A program made the position numbers and the translations under genes. The notes beneath the pieces are model-generated. The model saw only the letters and a list, made by a program, of their open reading frames with translations, had not been told where the DNA came from and ran no database searches. From Acidobacteriota bacterium (GTDB taxonomy: Bacteria > Actinomycetota > AC-67), in contig JACQXY010000016.1 in the NCBI GenBank assembly GCA_016208485.1, positions 1-61,460 of the forward strand: DNA of 61,460 bases. Reading direction: 5' to 3'. Below are positions 24,847-33,879 of the stretch, one piece after another. Each line of letters opens with the position of its first letter. The stretch's first letter is position 1.

Positions 24847-25167
24847 GTGGAGAGTCTGGGAACGATGGAATGGACGGAGGCGTCGTGCGCCACCGGGGGC
24901 GCGTACCTGCTGCACCTCTTCTTCAGCGAGGAGCCGGCGGAGATCGCCGAGGCCAAGGCTATATGCCGGGGTTGCCCGATCCGGATTCCCTGTCTCGAGA
25001 GCGCGAGCGCGCGCCGGGAGCCTTGGGGAGTCTGGGGAGGCGAGCTGTTCGACCGCGGGGTCGCGGTCGAGTTCAAGCGGCCGCGCGGGCGGCCCCGCAA
25101 GCGTCCCATCCAGGAACCCGAGCTGGAACCGGTCGCATCGGCGTCCGGAGAGGCGGAGGTTGCCTGA
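24847..25167 (+). CDS. whiB7: WhiB-family [4Fe-4S] regulator, WhiB7-like
   Basis: A 106-residue WhiB-like protein. The four cluster cysteines are C14, C40, C43 and C49 (C-x2-C-x5-C), followed by the GVWGG turn (61-65) that binds the sigma factor. A basic tail RPRGRPRKRP (78-87) has the RGRP core of an AT-hook. The AT-hook is what separates WhiB7, the antibiotic-response activator, from other WhiB paralogues. GTG 24847 follows GGGAGGTG by 6 nt; ATG 24865 is the alternative. The leader ORF, attenuator and AT-rich promoter upstream are also as described for whiB7. Its targets here are unknown, but the adjacent ABC exporter is a candidate. Confidence 0.85.
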   Translation: MESLGTMEWTEASCATGGAYLLHLFFSEEPAEIAEAKAICRGCPIRIPCLESASARREPWGVWGGELFDRGVAVEFKRPRGRPRKRPIQEPELEPVASASGEAEVA

Positions 25168-25171
25168 CGGA

Positions 25172-26926
25172 TCAAGCGCGGGTCCGGGACCTCCGGGCCC
25201 GCCGAGTGAAGATGAGCGCCGCGAGGAGGGCGGCCGAGAGCATGGCGGCGGCGAGGACCCAGCGTCCTGAGCCGTCGCCATGCCGTGCCCGGGGCGGGGG
25301 TGCCGGCGCGACGATCGTGAGGGCGACCTCGCGCGTGCGGACGCGGTCGATGCCGTCGAAGGCTTCGAGCGCGAGCTGGTAGCGGCCCGGAGCGAGACCT
25401 GCGAGCGGGGCCTCGACGGAGCCGTCGCCGGCCTCGAATGAGCCCTCCGCCCGCGCGCCCGGCGCGGCCTCTGATGGCGCCGCGCTCTCCGCGCGCACTT
25501 CGACTGCCACGCGCGCGGCGCGGTTTAGCGTGAAGGGGACCGTGAGCGTCGCGCCCGGCGGGAGCGTCTGGGGCCCGAGCGAGCTCGTGAGCGCGAGCAC
25601 GGGCGCAAGCGACGGTCCGGCTCCGCGGAGGATCTCGAGCGTTTCCCCTCCGAGGATCTCGAATCGCTCCCCGGTCGCGAGCGTGCCGCCGGTGCCGGTC
25701 GCGAGCCTCGCGCGCCCCTCGATCGAGATCGCGACGCGGCGCGCGCCTTCGGCGGCGAGCACCCGGATGGTCCGGGGCTCGGGGGTGCGCTCGAGGCGCG
25801 CGCGGTAGAAGTGGGTGAGGATCCGCGCGGTGCTCCACCCGCGCGCGGCGAGCGCGCGCGCTCCCCACTGCGACATCCCGACGCCGTGCCCCCAGCCGCG
25901 CCCCCGGAGCACGAGCGCCGTACCTTCCTGCGAAGCGGTGTAGCTCACCGAAGGGACGGTGAGGGGGAGCCGTCGCCCGGCACGTCCCTCGCCCGGGTAC
26001 CGCCCGGGAATCTCGCAAGGAGCTTGGTCGTTGAGCGCCCCCCGCAGATCCCCTTTCGAGAGCGTCCGCGCGTCCCCCGTGCCGCGGATTCGGATGCCGC
26101 CCCGCACGACGGTCACCGATGTCACGGCTCCCGTGCTCCAGCGGCCGGCCGCGCGCAGGATCCGCGCGAGGTCCGCGAGCGGCACGCGAGCCGTCCATCG
26201 GGCGAGCGGGGCGTCTTCGTCGTAGGCCCGCACGCGCCGGAGATAGGGGAGCGGCGTGGTTCCCCACGCGTCGGCGTTCGTGCGGGTGTGTCCCGCCGAG
26301 GTGGAGAAGTAGAAGGCCGAGATCGCTCGTCCGGCGTAGGTGAGCGCGAGGCCCTGAGTGCTCTCGACCGCCTCGCGCCAGCGCTCGCCGAACGCGCCCA
26401 GCTCGACCGCCGCGCCCCGGAACACCTGGCAGCGGTCGGTGGCGCAGATGTCGTATCCGCGCGCCCGGGCGCTCGGCGGAGGGTGGGAGATCGAATGAAG
26501 CGCGTAGCTGCGGGCGGCGATCGCCTGGGCGCGCAGCGCTTCGCGCGGCCACGACGGGGGGACCTCGGCGAGGCCGGCGAGATAGTCGGAGAAGTCGAGC
26601 CGGTCGAGGATCGAGAGCCGGCCGTCCGGATCGAGCGCGATCTCGATGCGGCCGCGGTAGCGCGCGCGAAGAGGGGGCGTGCGCTTCGCCTTGCAGGGGG
26701 CGTCCTCGCCGGGGAAGTGAGCCTCGATCTGGAACAGGGTGTCCGCCGAGCGCGGCTCGAGGATCAGGCGGTCGGCGCTCGATGCCGGCGTGACTCCGGA
26801 AGCCGGCGAGGCCGGAGCCGGAGTCCCCGCGGCGCGCGCGTCCGGAGTCCCCGCAGCGCGTGCGACCGGGGCGATGAGCGCGGCGACCAGGCCGGAGGCG
26901 AGCGAGGCGAGCAGAAGACGGCGCAT
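25172..26926 (-). CDS. SpoIID/LytB-domain cell-wall protein
   Basis: From ATG 26926 the product has 584 residues: signal peptide (MRRLLLASLASGLVAALIAP), a SpoIID/LytB core (about 70-330), two beta-rich C-terminal domains and a last membrane helix (WVLAAAMLSAALLAALIF) with a basic tail. The core has LAEVPPSWPREALRAQAIAA, RSYAL, SFYF-like ISAFYFSTSAGHT and the GRGWGHGVGMSQWGA hallmark. SpoIID proteins are lytic transglycosylases acting on denuded glycan; non-sporulating actinobacteria also carry them, so a wall-remodelling role is likely. It converges with whiB7, with 4 bp between the stops. Longer upstream frames lack a signal-compatible start. Confidence 0.88.
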   Translation of the reverse strand: MRRLLLASLASGLVAALIAPVARAAGTPDARAAGTPAPASPASGVTPASSADRLILEPRSADTLFQIEAHFPGEDAPCKAKRTPPLRARYRGRIEIALDPDGRLSILDRLDFSDYLAGLAEVPPSWPREALRAQAIAARSYALHSISHPPPSARARGYDICATDRCQVFRGAAVELGAFGERWREAVESTQGLALTYAGRAISAFYFSTSAGHTRTNADAWGTTPLPYLRRVRAYDEDAPLARWTARVPLADLARILRAAGRWSTGAVTSVTVVRGGIRIRGTGDARTLSKGDLRGALNDQAPCEIPGRYPGEGRAGRRLPLTVPSVSYTASQEGTALVLRGRGWGHGVGMSQWGARALAARGWSTARILTHFYRARLERTPEPRTIRVLAAEGARRVAISIEGRARLATGTGGTLATGERFEILGGETLEILRGAGPSLAPVLALTSSLGPQTLPPGATLTVPFTLNRAARVAVEVRAESAAPSEAAPGARAEGSFEAGDGSVEAPLAGLAPGRYQLALEAFDGIDRVRTREVALTIVAPAPPPRARHGDGSGRWVLAAAMLSAALLAALIFTRRARRSRTRA

Positions 26927-27132
26927 CCGTTCGCGAAGTGTAGCGGCGGCGCGCTCGGAGGCGGCGCGCTCGGAGGCATAGCCCTTTTGGGGCATCAAGC
27001 CGCCTGGTCTCCTGCTCGATTGGTGTGTAGGGTGGCGAGGTTCCCGTAGGGGGCGCACCGAGTCCTCCATCGATTTCCCGCCCTGGGGCCGCCCGAGGAG
27101 GGGTGGTATTGTCAGCCGGCTCTGGAGCCGAG

Positions 27133-27528
27133 ATGGAGATTCGCTGGCCGCCTCACTCGCCTGGTGAGCTGCACGAGCTGGTCGATTTCATCGAGCAGCT
27201 CAACAGCCGCATGCGGCAGCTCCGAGACACGAGCGCGCTGCCGCGCTCCGCCGTCACTCTCCCCGACGAGTTCGACCAGGTGGTCGCGGAGATGCTCTCG
27301 GTCGCGCGGGTGCAGGCCGATGCCGCAGCCGCGGCCGGTGAGGGCATCGTCGAGGTGCGGGTTCCGCGCTCCGAGGCTCTTGCGGCCCTGGCCCGCTGGG
27401 CGGAGCCCAGGATGGACCTGCTCACCGGCCTCACGCGCGCCGGGATGGTCTCCCCCGAGTGGGAGGGACCGGTGAAGCTCCTCGTCGAGGTCTTCGAGGC
27501 CGTGGTCGGCCAGCTTCACGAGCGCTGA
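27133..27528 (+). CDS. conserved hypothetical helical protein
   Basis: A 131-residue protein that is mostly helical (LHELVDFIEQLNSRMRQLRD; LLTGLTRAG; LLVEVFEAVVGQL), with no signal or membrane segment and no motif I recognise. ATG 27133 is preferred to TTG 27109 because TATTGT (27107-27112) looks like the -10 and would overlap the TTG. It ends 11 nt before the convergent zinc-ribbon gene. Confidence 0.6.
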   Translation: MEIRWPPHSPGELHELVDFIEQLNSRMRQLRDTSALPRSAVTLPDEFDQVVAEMLSVARVQADAAAAAGEGIVEVRVPRSEALAALARWAEPRMDLLTGLTRAGMVSPEWEGPVKLLVEVFEAVVGQLHER

Positions 27529-27539
27529 GGACCGGGCGA

Positions 27540-27842
27540 TCAGGAACCGGCCGCGCGCAGGCCCGCGGCGGTGACCTCGAGGTGGGCGCGGCAGCTCGGG
27601 CACGTGACCTCCGGGACCTCTCCGATCGCGAACCGCCAGGAGCATGCCGGGCAGCTTGCCCACCGGATGCTCGGGTCGGGCCGCGGCGCGGGAGGCGGCA
27701 TGCCGCCGGGGACTGTAAGCCCGCCGACGTCGCGCGGGCCGGCTCCGCGGACGGCGTTGCGCGTGCCGCACGAGGGGCACGCGAACTCGCCCGGCCCGGA
27801 GACCTCGAGTTCCGCGCGGCACCGCCCGCAACGAACCAGCAT
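27540..27842 (-). CDS. double zinc-ribbon small protein
   Basis: A 100-residue protein with two zinc ribbons: CGRC then CPSC in the first 25 residues, and CPAC then CPSC near the C terminus, joined by a Pro/Gly-rich linker. Each knuckle pair has the spacing of zinc-ribbon or rubredoxin-like folds found in small nucleic-acid or protein-binding factors. Function unknown. It starts at ATG 27842, divergent from the CinA-type gene. Confidence 0.75.
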   Translation of the reverse strand: MLVRCGRCRAELEVSGPGEFACPSCGTRNAVRGAGPRDVGGLTVPGGMPPPAPRPDPSIRWASCPACSWRFAIGEVPEVTCPSCRAHLEVTAAGLRAAGS

Positions 27843-27899
27843 GCCCGCAATGGTATCCGAGCCCCCGGGCCGTCGCGCCCGGTTCCCGGCAGGCTCGGG

Positions 27900-27905
27900 T
27901 ATCCT
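27900..27905 (+). promoter_or_regulatory. -10 box for leaderless CinA-domain gene
   Basis: TATCCT lies 8 nt before GTG 27914, fitting TANNNT boxes whose transcript starts at the start codon. Confidence 0.6.
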
Positions 27906-27913
27906 GCGCATCA

Positions 27914-28732
27914 GTGGACGCCGCGGTCATCGTGGTGGGAGACGAGATCCTCTCGGGGCACGTCCGGGACGCGAACGGCCACTTCATCGCCCGTCGCCTG
28001 GCGGCGCACGGCCACCGGCTCCTCTCGATCTCGATCGTGCCGGACGAGACGGAGGCGATCGCGGCCGGCGTGCGGCGGGATGCCGAGCGGGCGCGCCTCG
28101 TCTTCGTCTGCGGCGGGGTGGGCCCGACCCACGACGACCGGACGATGGAAGGGGTCGCGCTCGCGGCGGGAGAGCCGCTCGAGGTCTGCGCGCCGATCTC
28201 GGCGCGAGTCGAGGGGATCGCCGAGCGCCTGAGGAGCGAAGGGGTCGGCGGCGGCCCGCTCGGCCTCGACGGGTTGCGGAAGATGGCGCTCACCCCGCGG
28301 GGAGCCGAGGCCCTCCTCGGCTCGGCCGGGTTCATCCCGGCGGTCGCGCTGCCGGTCGGCGATGCAGTGGTGGTCGTTCTCCCCGGTCCTCCGCGCGAGC
28401 TGGAAGCGGTGTTTCGCGAGGCGGTCGAGCCGAAGCTGCTCGCCGGCACCGGCGAGCCGGTGCGCCGCGAGGAGGTGTCCCACCCCTTCCCGGAGTCCGC
28501 GGTCGCGGGCGTGCTCGTCGAGATCGAGCGGGAGTGCCCGGAGGTGAAGGTCGGCTCGTATCCGATGGAGGGTCACTCGCTCGTGCGCATCACCGGGCCC
28601 GACTCGGAGGTGATCGCCGCGGCGGTGCGCCTGCGCGCGAGCCTGGAGCGGCTGGAGGGCTCCGTCGAGGGGCGCCGCCTCCTTGAGGTGATCCGGGCTC
28701 GGGCCGCCCGCAGGGACGGCGGCTCCGGATAG
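27914..28732 (+). CDS. CinA N-terminal (MoCF/competence-damage A) domain protein
   Basis: A 272-residue protein with the molybdopterin-binding-like fold of CinA: VVGDEILSGHVRDANG (about 7-22), FVCGGVGPTHDD (71-82) and LPGPPRELEAVF (154-165). CinA N-terminal domains cleave ADP-ribose or act in NAD-linked pyridine salvage. The C-terminal deamidase domain of full-length CinA is absent, so this is the stand-alone form. The GTG start fits a leaderless transcript. The lipoprotein gene of the transporter operon follows 61 bp downstream. Confidence 0.88.
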   Translation: MDAAVIVVGDEILSGHVRDANGHFIARRLAAHGHRLLSISIVPDETEAIAAGVRRDAERARLVFVCGGVGPTHDDRTMEGVALAAGEPLEVCAPISARVEGIAERLRSEGVGGGPLGLDGLRKMALTPRGAEALLGSAGFIPAVALPVGDAVVVVLPGPPRELEAVFREAVEPKLLAGTGEPVRREEVSHPFPESAVAGVLVEIERECPEVKVGSYPMEGHSLVRITGPDSEVIAAAVRLRASLERLEGSVEGRRLLEVIRARAARRDGGSG

Positions 28733-28793
28733 CGCGCCGAGAGGACCTGCGCGCGCTCGCGTAGAATCCTTGAGTGCGAAGGGATCGACCGTG

Positions 28794-30260
28794 ATGCGCG
28801 CGGGGCGCTTCAGGACGCTGGAGGCGGCCGCACTCGGGGCCGCCTTCACCCTCACGCTATCCTCCTGCGCGCTGTTCAAGCCACAGCGGGTGGAGATCTC
28901 CTCTCAGGTCTCCGAGACGCTGCCCCCCGAGACGCTCGCGCCCTCCGGCTCGGCCGGGCCGCAGGCCTCCGGGCCGCCGCAGAGCCGCACGATCTTCGTG
29001 CCGGGGACGGCCGGCCGGGGGGGGAAGGCGAACTACGCGAGCGCGCCCGGGGTGACGGCCGGCACGATCCGCCTGGGCATCATCGTTCCGCTCGACGGGG
29101 CGATGGCCCAGCTCGGCCGGCCGCTGCTACGCACCACTCAAGCCTACGTCAACAACCTCAACCTTCGCGGCGGGATCCATGGGCGGAAGGTCGAGTTGTT
29201 CCTGCAGACGGCCTGCATCAACTGCGAGGCGGAGAACCTCCTGGCCGCCAAAGCGCTCGTCGAGCAGAAGAAGGTCTTCGCGATCGTGAACGCCTACATG
29301 AACACCTACGCGTTCAACGCCGCCATCAAGTATCTGAACCGTGTGGAGGTTCCCCTGGTGCAGGGCTGGTCGGGAACGAGCGAGGACGCGATCTCCTGGG
29401 ATGCCAAGCAGAGCCCTTGGAGCGTGTACTTCACGGTGCGCAACGACGACGCGGTGCGCATCTACGCCGACTGGATGGACCGGGTGATCGGCGAGTGGGA
29501 GAAGGCCGGCAAGCTGCCGAACCCCCAGAACCCGAAGTGGGTCGCGACCGTGGCCCTCGACGTGGCGCAGGACCGGCGCCGTTCGCGTGAGTTCGCGAAG
29601 GTCTGGGAGGCGAAGGGCTCCGGCTACAAGGTGGTGTCGCAGCAATACGTCGCGGCCGAGGAAGAGACCGTCACTCGCATGGACTCCTTCATCGCGGCCA
29701 TGAGGGACGCCGACGCGAACGCGGTCTTCAGCGCCACCAACATCACGCTTGTGTTCGGAATGCAGGCGGCGCAGCGGCAGGGGTGGAAGGTCCCGTGGGT
29801 GTCGAAGTCGGCGTGGGGCCGGGCGGCCACCGACAACTGCGGCTCCGCCTGCGACGGAGGCTACACCGACAACAACGGCTGGGGGTGGGCGGGGATCGAC
29901 ACCCCGCAGATGCGCCAGTACCTGTCCGTCATGCGGCGGTACTACCCCGACGGCGCCACCTACGCCGACGCTTCCACCCTCGGTGGATGGCTCGGCATGA
30001 TGGGCCTCGAGTACGCGGCCTCGGGGCTCGGCGCCGACCTGACCCGCGAAGGCCTCATCGGGGTCCTCGGGAACCTGCGCAACTTCGAGACCGGCATCGG
30101 GCCGACCATCAACACCTCGCCCGACGACCACCTCGGGATGCGAGAGACGATGATGGTTCAGGTGTGCCGGGCGAAGTTCTACCGCGTGTCCGGCTGGCTC
30201 CGGGCCGGCGGGCCGATGAACCGGGTCGAGAGCAAGGGCGACTGCGGGTGGGGGTACTGA
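28794..30260 (+). CDS. substrate-binding lipoprotein of branched-chain amino-acid-type ABC transporter
   Basis: A 488-residue periplasmic-binding protein (Leu/Ile/Val-binding class) with a lipoprotein signal ending LTLSSC (Cys25). The mature fold begins VTAGTIRLGIIVPLDGAMAQ, with LNLRGGIHGRKVELF and later MQAAQRQGWKVPWVSKSAWG. It is longer than typical LivK (about 370) because of a Pro/Ser linker after the Cys and extra loops. ATG 28794 has AAGGGA 9 nt upstream; a -10 TAGAAT lies at 28762-28767. First gene of a five-gene transporter operon. The ligand could be an amino acid, urea or a short amide. Confidence 0.9.
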   Translation: MRAGRFRTLEAAALGAAFTLTLSSCALFKPQRVEISSQVSETLPPETLAPSGSAGPQASGPPQSRTIFVPGTAGRGGKANYASAPGVTAGTIRLGIIVPLDGAMAQLGRPLLRTTQAYVNNLNLRGGIHGRKVELFLQTACINCEAENLLAAKALVEQKKVFAIVNAYMNTYAFNAAIKYLNRVEVPLVQGWSGTSEDAISWDAKQSPWSVYFTVRNDDAVRIYADWMDRVIGEWEKAGKLPNPQNPKWVATVALDVAQDRRRSREFAKVWEAKGSGYKVVSQQYVAAEEETVTRMDSFIAAMRDADANAVFSATNITLVFGMQAAQRQGWKVPWVSKSAWGRAATDNCGSACDGGYTDNNGWGWAGIDTPQMRQYLSVMRRYYPDGATYADASTLGGWLGMMGLEYAASGLGADLTREGLIGVLGNLRNFETGIGPTINTSPDDHLGMRETMMVQVCRAKFYRVSGWLRAGGPMNRVESKGDCGWGY

Positions 30261-30262
30261 CC

Positions 30263-31174
30263 GTGGTCGCCGCCTTCAGCCCGAGCTTGCTCGCCCAGGA
30301 CGCCGTCCAGGGGCTGTTCCTCGGCGCCGTCTTCGCTCTCCTCGGAATCGGCGTCGTGCTGATCTACAAGTCGTCGGGCGTGCTCAATTTCGCGCACGGC
30401 TCGATGGCGATGTTCTCGACCTACGCGTACTGGCAGATCGACCGCTCGCTCGGACTCCCGGTCGCGGTGTCGGTCGTGCTCACCGTCGGCGTCGGGGCTC
30501 TTCTCGGGGCCGGTGCGTACGCGGTCGTGTTCAGGCGCATGCGCGAGGCGGGGCTGCTCGCGAAGGTCATCGCCGCGCTCGCCGTCGCCGGATTCCTGCA
30601 AGGCGCTGCGGCGTTCCTCTGGGGAGGCGGGCAGGCCAGGGTTCCTCAGCAGTTCCCCGAGGGCGCGCTGCGGATCGGCTCGGTCGCCATGAGCTGGCAG
30701 CAGATCGGCACGGTCGCGGTGACCCTGCTGGTTTCGGTGGGCGTGATCCAGCTCCTCAAGCGCACGACGTTCGGGGTGGCGCTGCGGGCGACCGCCCAGA
30801 ACCGCGCCGCGGCGAAGATGCTCGGGGTGCAAGAGAACCGGGTCGCCGCGACGGCCTGGGCGCTCGGGGGCGCGCTCGCCGCGCTCGCCGGCGCCCTGGT
30901 GATCCCGCTGTCGGCGCTGACGGTGTACTCGATGCTCGGCTACATGGTCCGGGGATTCGTCGCGGCGGTCGTCGGCGGGTTCGTGAGCCTGCCGGCCAGC
31001 GTGATCGGGGGCTTCGGGCTCGGAGTGGTGCAGGAGTCCCTCCTCGCCGTCCCGCCGCTCGCCGCGCTGTCCCGGGTGTTCGCGGGACTCGCGATCGCCA
31101 CGCTCTTGCTCCTCCGGGTCGAGCGCCACTTCGCCCTCGAGCAGGAGCTGCGGGCCCTGGAGGATGCCGGATGA
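30263..31174 (+). CDS. livH: ABC permease, LivH family
   Basis: A 303-residue integral membrane protein with about eight helices and the LivH signature in the cytoplasmic loop (GVALRATAQNRAAAKMLGV). It begins FSPSLLAQDAVQGLFLGAVF and has IYKSSGVLNFAHGSMAM, which is diagnostic of this permease. The start is GTG 30263, 2 nt after the previous stop; GTG 30248 is possible. Its stop overlaps the next start (ATGA). It pairs with the LivM-type permease. Confidence 0.9.
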   Translation: MVAAFSPSLLAQDAVQGLFLGAVFALLGIGVVLIYKSSGVLNFAHGSMAMFSTYAYWQIDRSLGLPVAVSVVLTVGVGALLGAGAYAVVFRRMREAGLLAKVIAALAVAGFLQGAAAFLWGGGQARVPQQFPEGALRIGSVAMSWQQIGTVAVTLLVSVGVIQLLKRTTFGVALRATAQNRAAAKMLGVQENRVAATAWALGGALAALAGALVIPLSALTVYSMLGYMVRGFVAAVVGGFVSLPASVIGGFGLGVVQESLLAVPPLAALSRVFAGLAIATLLLLRVERHFALEQELRALEDAG

Positions 31175-32256
31175 GAGCGAGGATCGCCGAGCGCGTTCCG
31201 GCCGGGGAGACCTCCGTCGCCGCGCGCCCGCAGATCTCGGAGGGGGTTCCCGTCCCCGGTGGCCGCGCGCCGGCCGGCGCCCGCCTGCGCCGAGCCGCGC
31301 CGCCGGTCGCGGCCCTCGCCGCCGCGGCGATCCTGCCGCCCTTGCTGCTCGACGGTGTGTGGAACTTCACCTTCACGCTCGCGCTCATCATGGGGCTCGA
31401 GGGTCTCTCGATCGTCCTGGTGACCGGGTTCGTCGGGCAGCTCTCGCTGATGCCGGCGACCTTCGTGGGGGTCGGCGCGTTCGCGAGCGCGGCGCTCGCG
31501 ACCCGACTCGACACGCCGTTCTGGGGCGCGGTTCCCCTCGCGGCGATGCTGACGGTGCCGGTTGCCCTCGTCATCGGCGCGGTGTCGCTGCGCCTCAAAG
31601 GTCTCTATCTCGCGATCATGACCCTGGTGTTCGCCGACGTCGGACAGGAGTTCCTGTTCAAGCAGCAGTGGTTCAGCGGCCATGGGAACACCACGGACGC
31701 TCCGCGCCCGGCGCTCGCGGGCATCGACTTCGCGAGCGACAAGTCCTACTACGTGCTCGTGCTGCTCATCGTCGCGGCCTTCATCTTCGGGGTGTGGAAT
31801 CTTTCTCGGAGCCGCACCGCGCGCGCGTGCTTCGCCGTCCGCGACAACGAGAGCGCCGCCCAGGCCATGGGCGTCAATATCGCGAAGTACAAGCTCCTCG
31901 CCTTCGCGCTGCACGGCTTCATCGCCGGGTTCGCCGGCGCGCTGTTCGCGCACTGGCAGCAGTCGGTGAGCGCCGGGGGACAGCGGCCGACGTTCGGGCT
32001 GGAGGCCTCTCTCACGATCGTGTTCCTCACCATCCTCGGAGGTGTCCGGTCGATCTGGGGCCCGTTCGCCGGGGCGGCGATCTGGGTGATCCTCGTGCAA
32101 CGCCTGCTCGCGGGGAGCCCGAACGGGCAGAGCATCGCGTTCTCGGTGTTCGGGCTGCTCGTGCTACTCACGATGATGTACCGGCCGGCCGGACTCGTCG
32201 GGTGGCTGGGGGACGCGGCCCGCGCGCTGCGGCGCCGCGCCGGGAGGGTGGCCTGA
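31171..32256 (+). CDS. livM: ABC permease, LivM family
   Basis: A 361-residue membrane protein. After an Ala/Arg/Pro-rich 45-residue N-terminal extension come the LivM helices, with FVGQLSLMPATFVGVGAFAS, RLKGLYLAIMTLVFADV and RAVRD-like RACFAVRDNESAAQAMGVN in the coupling loop. The ATG overlaps the LivH stop and its TGA overlaps the LivG ATG, so the operon is translated as a coupled unit. Confidence 0.9.
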   Translation: MRARIAERVPAGETSVAARPQISEGVPVPGGRAPAGARLRRAAPPVAALAAAAILPPLLLDGVWNFTFTLALIMGLEGLSIVLVTGFVGQLSLMPATFVGVGAFASAALATRLDTPFWGAVPLAAMLTVPVALVIGAVSLRLKGLYLAIMTLVFADVGQEFLFKQQWFSGHGNTTDAPRPALAGIDFASDKSYYVLVLLIVAAFIFGVWNLSRSRTARACFAVRDNESAAQAMGVNIAKYKLLAFALHGFIAGFAGALFAHWQQSVSAGGQRPTFGLEASLTIVFLTILGGVRSIWGPFAGAAIWVILVQRLLAGSPNGQSIAFSVFGLLVLLTMMYRPAGLVGWLGDAARALRRRAGRVA

Positions 32257-33125
32257 TGGCTTTCTTCGAGGTGCGCGACATGATGATCCGCTTCGGCGGG
32301 CTCATTGCCAACGAGGACGTGGATCTCGCGGCGGAGGAGGGGCAGATCGTCGGGCTCATCGGGCCGAACGGCGCGGGCAAGTCCACCCTCTTCAACGCGA
32401 TTTCCGGGCTGATCGAGCCGGTGCGAGGAAAGGTGCTCCTGGAAGGGGAGAACATCCTGCCCTTGCTGCCCTACGAGCGCGCGGGGCGCGGGATCGGCCG
32501 GACGTTCCAGAACGTTCGGCTCTTCCCGTCGATCAGCGTGTTCGAGAACCTGCTCGTCGCCTACCACACGCGAATGCGGGGCGGGCTGCTCGCGAACGTC
32601 TTCCGGCTCCCGCGCGCGCGCTCCGACGAGCGCCGCGCGCGCGGGCGCGCCGAGGAGGTCATGGAGATCGTCGATCTCCACCCGTACGCGCAGAGGCGCG
32701 CGAGCGAGCTGTCCTACGGCACCCTGCGGATGGCCGAACTCGCGTGCCTGCTCATGCTCACCCCGCGGATGATCCTTCTCGACGAGCCGGCGAGCGGCAT
32801 CGCCCAGAAGGAGACCGAGGCGCTCGGGCCGCTCCTGCGGCGGATCCGGGACCGGCTCGGGGCGACGATCCTCTTGATCGAGCACGACATGCCGCTCGTC
32901 ATGAGCCTGTCGGACGTCGTGTACTGCCTGGACCTCGGTCGGGTGATCGCGAGCGGGCCTCCGGCCGAGGTGCAGAGAAACCCCCGCGTGATCGAGGCAT
33001 ACCTCGGGCGCCGGGCCGCCGAGCAACTCGAGGCGGCGCTCGCGGCGGCAGCGGGCGGGGGATCGGCGAGCGCCGCGGGACACCGGAGCGGCAAAGGATC
33101 GAGGACGGGAGGGCGACGTGACTGA
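32256..33125 (+). CDS. livG: ABC ATPase, LivG family
   Basis: A 289-residue ATPase: Walker A GPNGAGKST (about 36-44), Q-loop RTFQNVRLF, LivG-type signature LSYGTLRMAELA, Walker B MILLDEPASG and switch IEHDM. A 40-residue Ala/Gly-rich tail after the catalytic core is unusual. The ATG overlaps the LivM stop by one base. Confidence 0.92.
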   Translation: MAFFEVRDMMIRFGGLIANEDVDLAAEEGQIVGLIGPNGAGKSTLFNAISGLIEPVRGKVLLEGENILPLLPYERAGRGIGRTFQNVRLFPSISVFENLLVAYHTRMRGGLLANVFRLPRARSDERRARGRAEEVMEIVDLHPYAQRRASELSYGTLRMAELACLLMLTPRMILLDEPASGIAQKETEALGPLLRRIRDRLGATILLIEHDMPLVMSLSDVVYCLDLGRVIASGPPAEVQRNPRVIEAYLGRRAAEQLEAALAAAAGGGSASAAGHRSGKGSRTGGRRD

Positions 33126-33879
33126 GCGACCGCCGATCGGTGATCCGGTCCTTGTCTGCGAGGGCGTGGACGTGTTCTACGGACGGGTCCAGACGCTCTA
33201 CGGGGTGGACTTCGAGGTGCGCAAGGGAGAGATCGTGGCTCTGCTCGGCGTGAACGGCGCCGGCAAGTCCACGCTTCTCAAGGCGATCAGCGGCATCCTC
33301 CCGGTCCCGCGCGGCACAGTGACCTACGAGGGCGGCGACGTTACCGGCATGGCTTCGGATGAGATCGTCCGGCGGGGCATCGTGCAGGTCCCCGGCGGGC
33401 GCGGCACGTTCCCCGGTCTAACGATCGAGGAGAACTTGAGGCTCGGCGGCTACCTCTTCCGGCGGGACCGCAAGCGCCTGCGGTCGGAGATCGACCGGGT
33501 CCTCGAGTACTTCCCCTGGCTGCGCGACCGGATGGGCCAGCACGCCGGGACGCTTTCCGGGGGCCAGCAGCAGCAGCTTCTGCTCGCCCGCGCGTTCGTC
33601 AGCCGTCCGTCCATGGTGATGATCGACGAGCTGTCGCTCGGACTGGCGCCCATCGTGGTCGAGCAGCTTCTGGACATCGTGCGCGAGATGAACCTTCAGG
33701 GCGTGTCGATCGTTATCGTAGAGCAGCACGTGGACCTGGCCCTCGAGTTCGCCGACCGCGCTTACTTCCTCGAGAAGGGGGAGGTCCGGTTCCAAGGCCC
33801 GAGCGCGGAGTTGCGGGAGCGGGGCGACCTGCTGCGCTCGGTGTTCCTCGCGGCCGCGGAGGAGGCGGTGCTGAAGTGA
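33118..33879 (+). CDS. livF: ABC ATPase, LivF family
   Basis: A 253-residue ATPase: VFYGRVQTLYGVDFEVRKGE, Walker A GVNGAGKST, signature LSGGQQQQLLLARAF, Walker B MVMIDELSLGLAP, switch VEQHV. LivF normally pairs with LivG on the permease dimer. The GTG start overlaps the LivG end by 8 nt, and its stop overlaps the next gene. Confidence 0.92.
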   Translation: MTERPPIGDPVLVCEGVDVFYGRVQTLYGVDFEVRKGEIVALLGVNGAGKSTLLKAISGILPVPRGTVTYEGGDVTGMASDEIVRRGIVQVPGGRGTFPGLTIEENLRLGGYLFRRDRKRLRSEIDRVLEYFPWLRDRMGQHAGTLSGGQQQQLLLARAFVSRPSMVMIDELSLGLAPIVVEQLLDIVREMNLQGVSIVIVEQHVDLALEFADRAYFLEKGEVRFQGPSAELRERGDLLRSVFLAAAEEAVLK

